Assembly (NCBI RefSeq): GCF_013410215.1 | Contig: NZ_JACCFQ010000001.1 | Location: forward strand, 2,728,001 to 2,792,000 | DNA from: Nesterenkonia sandarakina | Lineage (GTDB): Bacteria > Actinomycetota > Actinomycetes > Actinomycetales > Micrococcaceae | Direction: 5' to 3' | DNA: 64,000 nucleotides | Shown here: piece after piece, positions 46,812 to 55,334 of the stretch | How the letters are laid out: every line of letters begins with the position of its first letter | How positions within the stretch are numbered: the stretch's first letter is position 1 | Notes under the pieces: generated by a model | Told to the model about the DNA's origin: nothing | The model's database searches: none | Seen by the model: the letters and a program-made list of their open reading frames with translations, nothing else | Made by a program: the position numbers and the translations under genes

Positions 46812-48902
46812 ATGACTTTGCGCCACCCCGCACCGGCGAGCGACCACGCTCCCGCCCTGGACCCGGCCGCCTCCTGGGTGGCGCCGGAACGCCGGTACCG
46901 TCCGGAGCTCCATGGGCTGCGCGGCCTTGCGATCCTCGGGGTGGTGGTCTTTCACCTCTTCGGCGCCGGTCGAGTCTCCGGCGGGATCGACATCTTCCTC
47001 GCCATCTCGGGCCTCCTGTTCACCGCGATGCTGCTGCGCGAAGCCGTCGAGAGCGGCGGGACGATCAAGGTCGGCCGCTACCTGGCCCGGCTTGCCCGAC
47101 GGCTGCTCCCTGCGGCAGCCCTGGTCATCCTGGTGACCACCCTCGCCGGGCTCTTCGTGTTCCCGGAGACCCGGCACGCGCAGCTTCTCGCTGAGGCCCG
47201 CGCCTCGCTGCTCTATTTCGAGAATCTCGAACTGATCAGCTCGCAGCTGACCTATGGTGCGGCCGGACCCGAGACGAGTCCGTTCCAACACTTCTGGTCA
47301 CTCTCGGTGCAGGGCCAGTTCTACCTGCTCTGGCCCCTGGTGGCACTGGCCGCGGTCATGATCTCCAAGCGGATCCGGCGCAGCCCGATCGCGGTGATGG
47401 CGGTGATGACCGGGCTGATCGTGCTGGTCTCCTTCTGCTACGCGGCGGTGCAGGGACAGGTCAACCAGGATGAGGCATACCTGATGACCCGTACCCGCCT
47501 CTGGGAGCTCGGCTTCGGCGGGATGCTGGCACTGCTGGGCTCCTGGCTGAGACTTCCGCGGCGCCTGCGGGGCGTCGCCGGTTGGGCCGGGGTCGGCCTG
47601 ATCGTCAGCACCGGCTTCCTCTTCGACGGGGCACAGTTGTTCCCCGGCCCCTGGGCGCTGTGGCCGCTGCTGGGCCTGACCCTGGTGCTGGCTGCGGCAG
47701 GCCCCGACGGGGGCGCGAAGGATTCCGCTGGATCGGCGACCCGGGTGCTCTCCACCCGGCCGTTCGGCTGGATCGGTGATCATGCCTACGCGCTCTACCT
47801 CTGGCACTGGCCGCTGCTGATCCTCTATCTCGAGATCCGGGACTACTCGACGCTCGGGGGGCGCGGGGCGCTGATCGTGCTCACCGTCTCTCTGGTGTTG
47901 GCGTATCTGACCCACCGGTGGGTGGAGCAGCCTCTGAGCCGGTCCGCATCGCGGATCCCGCCGCGGGTTCCTCTGGCCTTCGCGGCGACGGTGCTGCTGA
48001 TCGGGGGTGCGGCGAGCAGCTTCAGCATCCACCAGATGCAGACCCAGCGCAGCTCGGTTCCCGCTCTGGCGGAGCTGGAACAGGAGGACTATCCGGGGGC
48101 GCTGGCGACCCTGGAGGGCGTCGAGGCCCCTAAGGGTGTGGAGTTCATCCCCGATGTGCAGACCCTGGCGCAGACTCGTCCGGACTACTACGACTGGGGC
48201 TGCCGGCAGGAGTTCGGCGACGGCGAGAACCGCGGGGAGGTCCTGGTCTGCGAAGATCCTGACAGTCCTGCCGAGCCTGACCTGACGGTGATGATCACCG
48301 GGGGTTCACACGCCGGACAGTGGCACCACGCCTGGCGGATCCTCGCGGCGGAGCACAACTGGGAGCTTCTGATCGCTGACAAGTCCGCGTGCCTGCTCAC
48401 CGAGCCCACCGACCCTGAGGGCAACCAGTGCCATGAGTGGAACCTGAATCTTCTCGATGTGATCACCGAGCGCAGCCCGGACCTGGTCTTTACCGCAGGC
48501 AGCCGAGTGCCCAACGACGACGGCCCGGAGAACATCGAGTCCGGGGCGCCCGAGAAATGGCAACAGATCATGGATCGCGGCTCCGAGGTGCTGCTGATGC
48601 GCGGCACCCCCCGACGTGAAGACTCCGTGGCGGACTGCCTGGCCGAGGGCGGGGACGCGCAGAGCTGCGGAATGGACCCGGTGAGCTATCAGCAGGACAA
48701 CCCACTCACCGCACCCGACCTGCCCGCCGGCCTCTACACCCTGGACATGACCGAGCATCTCTGCGAGGACCAGGTCTGCCCGGCGGTGATCGGCAACGTG
48801 GCCGTCTACTACGACAAGAGCCACCTCTCTAACCACTACATCGAATCTCTGGCCCCGTTGCTGGAGGATCGGCTGCGCCAGGAGATGCCGCACCTGTTCT
48901 GA
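46812..48902 (+). CDS. Acyltransferase-3 / SGNH fusion (OafA/YrhL-like)
   Basis: A 696-residue protein. The N-terminal 360 residues form an acyltransferase-3 membrane domain with about ten spans (RPELHGLRGLAILGVVVFHL and SGGIDIFLAISGLLFTA). After a span near residue 395 comes an external SGNH-like domain with VMITGGSHAGQWHHAW as block I and DKSHLSNHYIESL near the C-terminus. Such enzymes O-acetylate cell-surface polysaccharides or peptidoglycan. ATG 46812 has no strong ribosome site. It ends 14 bases before the convergent DUF4287-like gene. Confidence 0.9.
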   Translation: MTLRHPAPASDHAPALDPAASWVAPERRYRPELHGLRGLAILGVVVFHLFGAGRVSGGIDIFLAISGLLFTAMLLREAVESGGTIKVGRYLARLARRLLPAAALVILVTTLAGLFVFPETRHAQLLAEARASLLYFENLELISSQLTYGAAGPETSPFQHFWSLSVQGQFYLLWPLVALAAVMISKRIRRSPIAVMAVMTGLIVLVSFCYAAVQGQVNQDEAYLMTRTRLWELGFGGMLALLGSWLRLPRRLRGVAGWAGVGLIVSTGFLFDGAQLFPGPWALWPLLGLTLVLAAAGPDGGAKDSAGSATRVLSTRPFGWIGDHAYALYLWHWPLLILYLEIRDYSTLGGRGALIVLTVSLVLAYLTHRWVEQPLSRSASRIPPRVPLAFAATVLLIGGAASSFSIHQMQTQRSSVPALAELEQEDYPGALATLEGVEAPKGVEFIPDVQTLAQTRPDYYDWGCRQEFGDGENRGEVLVCEDPDSPAEPDLTVMITGGSHAGQWHHAWRILAAEHNWELLIADKSACLLTEPTDPEGNQCHEWNLNLLDVITERSPDLVFTAGSRVPNDDGPENIESGAPEKWQQIMDRGSEVLLMRGTPRREDSVADCLAEGGDAQSCGMDPVSYQQDNPLTAPDLPAGLYTLDMTEHLCEDQVCPAVIGNVAVYYDKSHLSNHYIESLAPLLEDRLRQEMPHLF

Positions 48903-48915
48903 GCGCGCGGATCGC

Positions 48916-49461
48916 CTAGAGCTCGCCCAGCAGCTCCCGCCAGATCAGCTTCCAGCGGGCGACCTCTTCGGGCGAGCCCAGCTTGGTGTGTCCGACCCCG
49001 ACCGAGGACTTCTCCTGGGACTTCTCCGAGATGGTCACGGCCACCCGGGAGCCGTCGGCCAGGCCGGCCCGCCAATACCGCCACCGTTCGGTGGCCGAGG
49101 TGCCGGGCTCGCCTGTGATCGCGACACCGCCGAAGTCCCCGCGCCCGGCGACCAGGTCCAACCAGGCCTGGAACGCGGCGTCCATGCTCCCGGCGTAGGT
49201 CTTCGAGACCGAGGCCTGGAACTCCCCGGGGCGGGTCTCCCCCGGCCGGCGCAGCGCGTGGTGCTGCTCATAGGCGACTGCGACGCTCTGGGCCCACCAC
49301 CCGTGGTTCTCCACGTGGGCCGGCATGTGGTCATAGACGATCCCGACGATCTCACGGTGCGGCAGGGCGGCGGCCCCGGCGTCGTCGAGGGCGGTGACCC
49401 ACTGGTCCCAGCCACGATGTGTGGTGCGCTCGATGGCGGCGGTGCTGTGCATCCTGACCAT
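48916..49461 (-). CDS. DUF4287-like / AHSA1-like protein
   Basis: A 181-residue protein. The N-terminal half has WDQWVTALDDAGAAALPHRE and HVENHGWWAQSVAVAYEQ, which match a small domain often annotated DUF4287. The C-terminal part (TERWRYWRAGLADGSRVAVT, then SSVGVGHTKLGSPEEVARWK) looks like the end of an AHSA1-type domain. Ligand and role are unknown. Starts at ATG 49461 on a predicted leaderless mRNA. Confidence 0.8.
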   Translation of the reverse strand: MVRMHSTAAIERTTHRGWDQWVTALDDAGAAALPHREIVGIVYDHMPAHVENHGWWAQSVAVAYEQHHALRRPGETRPGEFQASVSKTYAGSMDAAFQAWLDLVAGRGDFGGVAITGEPGTSATERWRYWRAGLADGSRVAVTISEKSQEKSSVGVGHTKLGSPEEVARWKLIWRELLGEL

Positions 49462-49468
49462 GGATTCC

Positions 49469-49474
49469 AGGCTA
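49469..49474 (-). promoter_or_regulatory. -10 box for leaderless DUF4287-like mRNA
   Basis: TAGCCT on the minus strand, 7 bases before ATG 49461. Confidence 0.55.
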
Positions 49475-49626
49475 CGCCGATGAGGTGCACCTGCCAGCCC
49501 TCACCGGCCAGCGACCTCAGTCGAGCTTGACGGCGTTGATGGGCATCTGCGGGGAGTGCTCCCGGCGTGCATGGTGGTCCTTCCAAGAGGGTTCTGCATG
49601 CGATGCCTGCAGCCCTCGGCGATCGG

Positions 49627-51240
49627 TCACCTCCGTGCGGAGACCGACGCGCTGGTGGCGCTGCCCGGAGGATCCGGGAGCAGGTGCGGATGGTCGCGCT
49701 GGACGGTGCGCAGCCTCCACGGGTCACGGAACAACGCCACAGGTGTGCCGTCGTTGCGGTAGAGCACTTCGCAGTCCTGGCGTTCACTCAGGATTGCCGC
49801 CGCCTCGTCGTCGATGTCTCGGGCCACCGAGTAGTCCAGAGCGTCGAAGGAGACCGCGGCGCCGAAGTCGGATTCCATCCGGGCTGAGACGACCTCGAAC
49901 TGCATGGGCCCGACGGCGCCGAGCACCGGGCGCTGCTGGCCGCGCCGTTCGGAGTAGAACACCTGGATGACGCCTTCGCGGTCCAGCTGCTCGATGCCTT
50001 TGCGGAACTGCTTGTGCTTGGAGGCGTCCCCGGTCTTGCCCACCCGGAAGTGCTCCGGGGCGAAGGGTTTGAACGGCGGGAACAGCACGGACTGCCCGGC
50101 ATGAAGGGTGTCTCCGGGACGCAGCGTGGAGGCGTTGACCAGGCCGACGACGTCGCCGGGCCAGGCGGTGTCCACGGTGGTGCGGTCCCGGCCGAAGACC
50201 TGCTGGGAATATTTGGTGGGGAACGGCTTCCCGGACTGGGCGTGGGTGGCGACCATGCCGCGTTCGAAGACTCCGGAGCAGATCCGCATGAACGCGATCC
50301 GGTCCCGGTGGGCCTTGTCCATGCCGGTCTGGACCTTGAAGACGTAGCCGCTGAAGTCAGAGGTCAGCTCATACGGGGTGCCCTCGGCGTCGGGGCGAGC
50401 CTGCGGCGGCGGCCCCTGTTCCATGATGAAGTGCAGCAGCTCTTCGACGCCGATGTTTTGCACCGCTGAGGCGAAGAACAGCGGGGTAGCCTCCTGGGCG
50501 AGGAAGGCGTCGCGGTCGTAGAACTGATCCTCGAGCTCCAGCAGTGAGGACTCCTCCACTGCGGTCTGGAACTCGAGTGGATATTCGGCCTCGGCGGTCT
50601 CCGCGGAGAGCTTCTCAGCGAGGACCTTCTTCGCGCCGCCGGGGGCGCGGGTGTAGCGGTTCATGGTCATCGCCTCGGGGTTCAGCAGACCCAGCATGTG
50701 CCCGGAGTCTCCGACGGGCCAGTTCCGCGGCATCGAGCGCATACCGGTGCGGGTGAGGATCTCGTCGACCAGCTCCAGGGCATCCTGGCCCGGGCGGTCC
50801 CACTTGTTGATCACGGTGATCACCGGCAGTCCGCGGGCCTTGCAGACCTCGAAGAGCTTCATGGTCTGGGTTTCCATGCCCTTGGCGGCGTCGATGAGCA
50901 TGATCACCGCGTCCACCGCTGCAAGCACGCGGAACGTGTCTTCGGAGAAGTCTGCGTGCCCGGGGGTGTCCACCAGGTTCACGATCGCGTCCCCGACGGT
51001 GAACTGGAGCACGGCAGAGCTGACGGAGATCCCGCGGGCCTTCTCCATCTCCATCCAGTCCGAGACGGTGCCCCGGCGGCCCGCCTTGCCATGGATCGCA
51101 CCGGCCTCGGTGATCGCGTTGGAGTGCAGCAGCAGCGCCTCGCTCAACGTGGACTTGCCCGCATCCGGATGCGAGATCACTGCGATCGTGCGTCGCGACA
51201 AGGCCTGCTTGAGGATCTGCTTGGTATCTGCTTCCATCAC
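49627..51240 (-). CDS. prfC: Peptide chain release factor 3
   Basis: A 537-residue translational GTPase. G1 is AVISHPDAGKSTLSEALLLH, G3 VNLVDTPGHADFSED, and G4 VITVINKWDRPGQDA; the RF3-specific segment GRRGTVSDWMEMEKARGIS follows G1. It recycles RF1/RF2 from ribosomes. The first two codons may be GTG-ATG (51240, 51237); TAGAGT lies 7 bases before the GTG, so the GTG start is favoured. The frame is open further upstream, but that part does not look like RF3. Confidence 0.95.
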   Translation of the reverse strand: MMEADTKQILKQALSRRTIAVISHPDAGKSTLSEALLLHSNAITEAGAIHGKAGRRGTVSDWMEMEKARGISVSSAVLQFTVGDAIVNLVDTPGHADFSEDTFRVLAAVDAVIMLIDAAKGMETQTMKLFEVCKARGLPVITVINKWDRPGQDALELVDEILTRTGMRSMPRNWPVGDSGHMLGLLNPEAMTMNRYTRAPGGAKKVLAEKLSAETAEAEYPLEFQTAVEESSLLELEDQFYDRDAFLAQEATPLFFASAVQNIGVEELLHFIMEQGPPPQARPDAEGTPYELTSDFSGYVFKVQTGMDKAHRDRIAFMRICSGVFERGMVATHAQSGKPFPTKYSQQVFGRDRTTVDTAWPGDVVGLVNASTLRPGDTLHAGQSVLFPPFKPFAPEHFRVGKTGDASKHKQFRKGIEQLDREGVIQVFYSERRGQQRPVLGAVGPMQFEVVSARMESDFGAAVSFDALDYSVARDIDDEAAAILSERQDCEVLYRNDGTPVALFRDPWRLRTVQRDHPHLLPDPPGSATSASVSARR

Positions 51241-51712
51241 ATCTCTGACTCTACGCTTCCGCCGCGAGAGAGTTGAATTCTCCCGCGGCGCTGAGAGGGC
51301 GGTCACAGCTGACAGTGGGGCGTGACCCGGCGCCGCCTGCGCCCGCGACGCGCTGCCGGCACACCGGACCCGCATGGGACCGGTCGGGGCCGTTTCGGGC
51401 CTCCTCGGGACACCACGCATCGCCCCGGGACACCTCGGGCCGCCTCGCGGCAATCTGTCGCATCCGTATGCCATGTCCCATGACTTTGGGCCGAAATAAC
51501 GCTGGGACATCGCATAGAGGTGCGACCGATCCAGGTTGCGCACCTCACGAGGACGGAGGGGGCAAATTCTGCACCCCGGATCCGCCCGGGGAGTAGCGTG
51601 GGCGTAACGTCGCCAGGCCGCGTCGCCCACCCGGTGAGGATGCGATGTTGGGTGTGGCGGAACTTATTGGCCACTCGTCACCGTCCTGACATCTCTCGAT
51701 GAAGGAGCACCT
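51241..51712 (+). other. 472-bp intergenic region with repeated GGGACA sites
   Basis: No convincing gene. An inverted repeat ATGTCCCA (51473-51480) / TGGGACAT (51503-51510) lies about 200 bases upstream of the alcohol dehydrogenase. Further GGGAC copies occur near 51374, 51416 and 51437. AAGGAG precedes ATG 51713. Confidence 0.45.
51248..51253 (-). promoter_or_regulatory. -10 box for leaderless prfC mRNA
   Basis: TAGAGT on the minus strand, 7 bases before GTG 51240. Confidence 0.5.
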
Positions 51713-52813
51713 ATGAAGACCCAGGCAGCAGTCGCCGTCGCCCCCGAAACCGACCTGGAGTTCCGCGAGCTGACCCTCGATGAGCCCCGCCCCGATGAAC
51801 TCCGGATCAAGATGGTCGCCTCCGGCGTCTGCCACACTGACGCGATCATCCGCGACCAGTGGTACCCGGTACCCCAGCCCGTGGTGCTGGGCCACGAGGG
51901 TGCCGGCGTCGTCGAGCAGATCGGCTCTGCGGTGTCAGGCTTCGAGGTCGGTGACAAGGTCGTCCTCGGGCCGTCCTTCTGCGGATCCTGCCAGCAGTGC
52001 CTCTCGGGTCACCCGATGTACTGCGAGACCTTCTACGACCACAACTTCGGCGCGCAGCGCGAGGACGGCTCCACCGCTTTCAGCTCCGAGTCAGGGCAGT
52101 CGGTGGGCTCGCACTTCTTCGGCCAGTCCTCCTTCGCCGAGTACACCAATGTTCCCGCCCAGGGTGCGGTCAAGGTTCCCCAGGACGCTCCGCTTGAGCT
52201 GTTGGGACCGCTGGGCTGCGGCATCATGACCGGCGCCGGCGCGGTGCTCAACGTGCTGCGCCCCAAGCCCGGTTCCTCCATCGTGATCTTTGGGACCGGG
52301 GCAGTCGGCATGGCCGGGATGCTCGCGGCCAGGGCCGCCGGAGCCACGACGATCATCATGGTCGACATCGTCGCCGAGCGGCTGGATTTCGCCGAGGAGC
52401 TGGGCGCGACCCATACCGTGAACTCCAAGGAGGTAGACCCCGTCGAGGCGGTCAAGAAGATCACCGGTGGCGGCGCGGAGTACGCATTAGACACCACGGG
52501 CGTGCCCCCGGTGTTCTCCCAGATGACGAAGTCCCTCGGGGTTCAGGGCCACGGGGCCCTGGTCGGCGCCGCCAAGCTGGGCACCGAGGCGCCCTTCGAC
52601 ATCGGCACACTGCTTGTCTCTGGCATCACCATCAGCATGGTGATCGAGGGCGACGCGGTGCCTAAGGAGTTCATTCCGCGCCTGATCGCGCTGCACCAAA
52701 ATGGAGAGCTCCCTTTCGACAAGCTCACCAAGAGCTACCCCTTCGCTGAGATCAACAAGGCGTTCGCCGACTCTGCCGCGGGGACCACGCTCAAGCCGAT
52801 CGTGGTGTTCTAG
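51713..52813 (+). CDS. Zinc-dependent NAD(P) alcohol dehydrogenase
   Basis: A 366-residue medium-chain dehydrogenase. Catalytic zinc: Cys in ASGVCHTDAII and GHE in VLGHEGAGVVEQIG. Structural zinc: CGSCQQCLSGHPMYC. The Rossmann motif is IFGTGAVGMAGMLAARAAG. The overall pattern is close to aryl/benzyl alcohol dehydrogenases. AAGGAG lies 6 bases before the ATG. It stands alone after a long non-coding region. Confidence 0.92.
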   Translation: MKTQAAVAVAPETDLEFRELTLDEPRPDELRIKMVASGVCHTDAIIRDQWYPVPQPVVLGHEGAGVVEQIGSAVSGFEVGDKVVLGPSFCGSCQQCLSGHPMYCETFYDHNFGAQREDGSTAFSSESGQSVGSHFFGQSSFAEYTNVPAQGAVKVPQDAPLELLGPLGCGIMTGAGAVLNVLRPKPGSSIVIFGTGAVGMAGMLAARAAGATTIIMVDIVAERLDFAEELGATHTVNSKEVDPVEAVKKITGGGAEYALDTTGVPPVFSQMTKSLGVQGHGALVGAAKLGTEAPFDIGTLLVSGITISMVIEGDAVPKEFIPRLIALHQNGELPFDKLTKSYPFAEINKAFADSAAGTTLKPIVVF

Positions 52814-52825
52814 GCCTCCTCAGGT

Positions 52826-53650
52826 TCAGTCCGAGTGGGTGCCTGCGGGCTTCGCCAGACCGTCGAAGGGTTGCACTGCCCGCTGGAACTCTTCCCGTTG
52901 ACCCTGACGCACCGTCGTGACTCCGTAGTCGATCTGGACCGACCGCTCCGGCCAGTCGATCTCTCGCAGCGACTCGGCCGCTTCGCCGCTCGGATCCTTG
53001 CTGGCGTCGGTGAGGACCACCGACACCCATTGGGAGCCGTTCGAGGACTCGGCAGTCCACTCCCAGAACTGGTCGGGATCGTTGGTGCCCAACCTCTCGA
53101 ACTCCTCCCCCTGCCACGCTTCGTCCTCCGCGTACAACGAAGACTCGTGGAAGAGAACCAGGCCGCCAAGCTCATGTTCGATGAGCACCGCGTCCACGGC
53201 GTGGAGCAGCTCCCGCCAGGCGTCGGGACCCTCGGGCACGTCCTCGGCCGTCCAGGCCGCAGAGTTGTAGGTGGCCAGAAGAGACTCACCGCCGTAGCCA
53301 TTACCAGGGAAGTCGTACCATCCGGACTCCCCGCGAGGGCCCCAGACGAGTCCATAGTCCTCGCGGAGCATCTTCCCGAGATCGTCGAAGAGCTGGCTCT
53401 GACGCTCCTCGACCTCTTCCGGCGTCGGTGCGGCTAGGACGTCTTCGTCATCCGTGGAAGCGTCCCCGGGGTGGTCCTCCCAGTAGACAGTCCGCTTCTC
53501 ACCTGAACTCTCCACGACGGTGGTTTCAGGGGCGACTGCGCACCCGGTGGTCACTAGGGCGACGGCGGCAGCGAAGGCGACGCTCTGTCGTGGTATCAGA
53601 AAGGACCTTTTGCTGGGTGACGCGGTGACTCCCCGGGAAGCGATCTTCAT
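52826..53650 (-). CDS. Hypothetical lipoprotein
   Basis: A 274-residue protein with a basic N-terminus, hydrophobic stretch SVAFAAAVALVTTGC and a lipobox-like VTTGC near residue 37, so it is probably exported and lipidated. The mature part is acidic with aromatic residues (DQFWEWTAESSNGSQWVSVV). I do not recognise the family. Leaderless start at ATG 53650. Converges with the dehydrogenase, 12-base gap. Confidence 0.7.
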   Translation of the reverse strand: MKIASRGVTASPSKRSFLIPRQSVAFAAAVALVTTGCAVAPETTVVESSGEKRTVYWEDHPGDASTDDEDVLAAPTPEEVEERQSQLFDDLGKMLREDYGLVWGPRGESGWYDFPGNGYGGESLLATYNSAAWTAEDVPEGPDAWRELLHAVDAVLIEHELGGLVLFHESSLYAEDEAWQGEEFERLGTNDPDQFWEWTAESSNGSQWVSVVLTDASKDPSGEAAESLREIDWPERSVQIDYGVTTVRQGQREEFQRAVQPFDGLAKPAGTHSD

Positions 53651-53656
53651 GGCGCG

Positions 53657-53662
53657 AGACTA
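53657..53662 (-). promoter_or_regulatory. -10 box for leaderless lipoprotein mRNA
   Basis: TAGTCT on the minus strand, 6 bases before ATG 53650. It lies at the 3' end of the next minus-strand gene. Confidence 0.55.
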
Positions 53663-54082
53663 CCTCGCTGAGTCGAACACAAGACGGGTTGATTCGACGA
53701 TCTTTTCGTACACCGGCTCCACGACGTCGGGGCCGGCGCCGCCCATGTTGAACGCGTGGCCCACTCCCCGGAGATCGAGGTGCTCGATCAGGGCATCCGC
53801 CGCACGCAGCCGCTGGGCGTATCTTCCAGCCTCCTCGCGCTTCGAAGGCCAGCCGGGCCGCTGCCGCGGCCAGTGCGCCACCTGCAGACTGACCCCCGAG
53901 AGCCAGTCTGCTCCCGTCCCAGGGCCGTTCCGGTTCGGCGGTCCATGGCGGGTGGGGACGGTGATCTCCTCGGTGGTGGCAGGCAGCTCGGTGAAGGAGA
54001 TCTCTGCAGGGATCCGAGGGCCGTGGGGAGCCCGCTGCATCAGCTTGGCGGCGCCGTCGGCGAGCCATCCAGGTAGCACCAT
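53660..54082 (-). CDS. Hypothetical protein
   Basis: A 140-residue protein, MVLPGWLADGAAKLMQRAPH. AGGAGAG lies 8 bases before ATG 54082, which sets the start. It has a basic middle (PRQRPGWPSKREEAGRYAQR) and an N-terminal helix. I do not recognise a family. It diverges from the GNAT gene. Confidence 0.65.
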   Translation of the reverse strand: MVLPGWLADGAAKLMQRAPHGPRIPAEISFTELPATTEEITVPTRHGPPNRNGPGTGADWLSGVSLQVAHWPRQRPGWPSKREEAGRYAQRLRAADALIEHLDLRGVGHAFNMGGAGPDVVEPVYEKIVESTRLVFDSAR

Positions 54083-54112
54083 GTCCAGTCTCTCCTTTGC
54101 CGACGCTCCGCC

Positions 54113-54118
54113 TATTCT
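54113..54118 (+). promoter_or_regulatory. -10 box for leaderless GNAT mRNA
   Basis: TATTCT, 7 bases before ATG 54126. Confidence 0.6.
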
Positions 54119-54125
54119 TGCTCCC

Positions 54126-54629
54126 ATGAGCATTCCACCGCACACCGCGCGACTCAGGTTCCGTCCCATGACCGAGGCTGACCTGGAGGATATGGCTGCG
54201 ATGCTCGGTGACCCGGTGGTGATGCACTACTACCCGGCGCCGAAGTCCCGGGCAGAGGCTGAGGCGTGGATCCAGCGGAACCAGCAGCGCTATGCCGAGC
54301 ACGGCTATGGCCTGTGGATCATCGAGACGCTCGAGGGTGAATTCCTCGGCGACTGCGGGCTCACCTGGCAGTCCGTGAACGGGGTCCCCAAGCTTGAGGT
54401 CGGTTTCCGGGTCCGAGCAGAGCGGCAGAACCGGGGCTACGCCACCGAGGCTGCGCTCGCCTGTCGGGCCTTCGCCCGGGACCACACCCCTGAGACCGAG
54501 CTGGTGGCGATCTTGCACCCGGAGAATCGCGCCTCTGAACGGGTCGCTCAGAAGCTCGGGATGCACCGTGTCGCGGATGACCTAGCCGGACCCATCCCGG
54601 TGCGGGCCGTGTACAGCATGCGGCTCTGA
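54126..54629 (+). CDS. GNAT-family N-acetyltransferase
   Basis: A 167-residue protein of the RimJ/RimL-like GNAT group: TARLRFRPMTEADLEDMAAM, LGDCGLTWQSVNG, and the acetyl-CoA motif EVGFRVRAERQNRGYATEAA, then NRASERVAQKLGMHRV. The target is unknown. The start is ATG 54126. Confidence 0.9.
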   Translation: MSIPPHTARLRFRPMTEADLEDMAAMLGDPVVMHYYPAPKSRAEAEAWIQRNQQRYAEHGYGLWIIETLEGEFLGDCGLTWQSVNGVPKLEVGFRVRAERQNRGYATEAALACRAFARDHTPETELVAILHPENRASERVAQKLGMHRVADDLAGPIPVRAVYSMRL

Positions 54630-54686
54630 GGGGGTGACCGACGGCGGTGCGGCCGCAGGATCTGTCGAAAACCGTTTCTTATATGC

Positions 54687-54692
54687 GATAGT
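54687..54692 (+). promoter_or_regulatory. Possible -10 box before a small lipoprotein
   Basis: GATAGT, 6 bases before GTG 54699. Confidence 0.4.
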
Positions 54693-54698
54693 TGCACC

Positions 54699-55106
54699 GT
54701 GGAATTCCGTCATCAGCTCCCTGCTCTGACCATTGCCCTCACCGCACTCATCGGCACATCTGGATGCTCAGAACCCACAGAGAGGTACTCAGATCTGACG
54801 GAAGATGCCACCAGCGAGAAGCCTCTTCCAGACGCGATCCATGACCATGACCTTGATCCTGAATCCGTTCGATGGGTGGGAGAACACGAGGACTCGGAGC
54901 TGTGGCTCGGCCTTGGGGCGAACGTCGGGGGAACATGCCTGGTCGTCTATCCAGACGACGACAGGTGGGTCACCGGCTGTTCGACGGGTGATGAGGTGAG
55001 TGTCAGCAACGGCGACGGGTGGGACTACCGTGTTCGCCCGGACAGCGCCGAACTCCCCGAAGGAGCCATCCAGGTCTCATACAACGTCTTCGTCACCAGA
55101 GGCTAG
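54699..55106 (+). CDS. Hypothetical lipoprotein
   Basis: A 135-residue protein from GTG 54699: MEFRHQLPALTIALTALIG followed by the lipobox-like GTSGCSEP, so probably lipidated. The mature part has two cysteines (GGTCLVVYPDDDRWVTGC), typical of a small folded extracellular domain. No family recognised. Confidence 0.65.
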   Translation: MEFRHQLPALTIALTALIGTSGCSEPTERYSDLTEDATSEKPLPDAIHDHDLDPESVRWVGEHEDSELWLGLGANVGGTCLVVYPDDDRWVTGCSTGDEVSVSNGDGWDYRVRPDSAELPEGAIQVSYNVFVTRG

Positions 55107-55322
55107 GCCGAGACTCACCGCAGGCATACGAACGGGGAGACCCTGCCACCCCGCCCATCGGGCGCGCCTGGCAAAGCGCTCCGGGAAGTCTTCCGCGCCG
55201 ATGGTCCGGGCACGTAGAACGCGCCGATGCCCCCGGCTCGTAGAACCAAGCAACGAACCCGCGCCGCGCTTTCCGCCGGCGCACCTACAGAGGCAGACCT
55301 AGGTGGCCGGTCAGGTGCTTGC

Positions 55323-55328
55323 TACTGT
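55323..55328 (+). promoter_or_regulatory. -10 box for leaderless SGNH-lipoprotein mRNA
   Basis: TACTGT, 6 bases before ATG 55335. Confidence 0.5.
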
Positions 55329-55334
55329 GTGCCC

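Noticed and set aside
49469-49626. Short frame ending EHSPQMPINAVKLD between prfC and the DUF4287-like gene
   Set aside because: It overlaps the prfC 3' end and has no start with ribosome site; too short to support.
51241-51630. N-terminal extension of prfC to 51630
   Set aside because: The upstream 130 residues have no RF3 similarity, and a -10 box lies just before GTG 51240.
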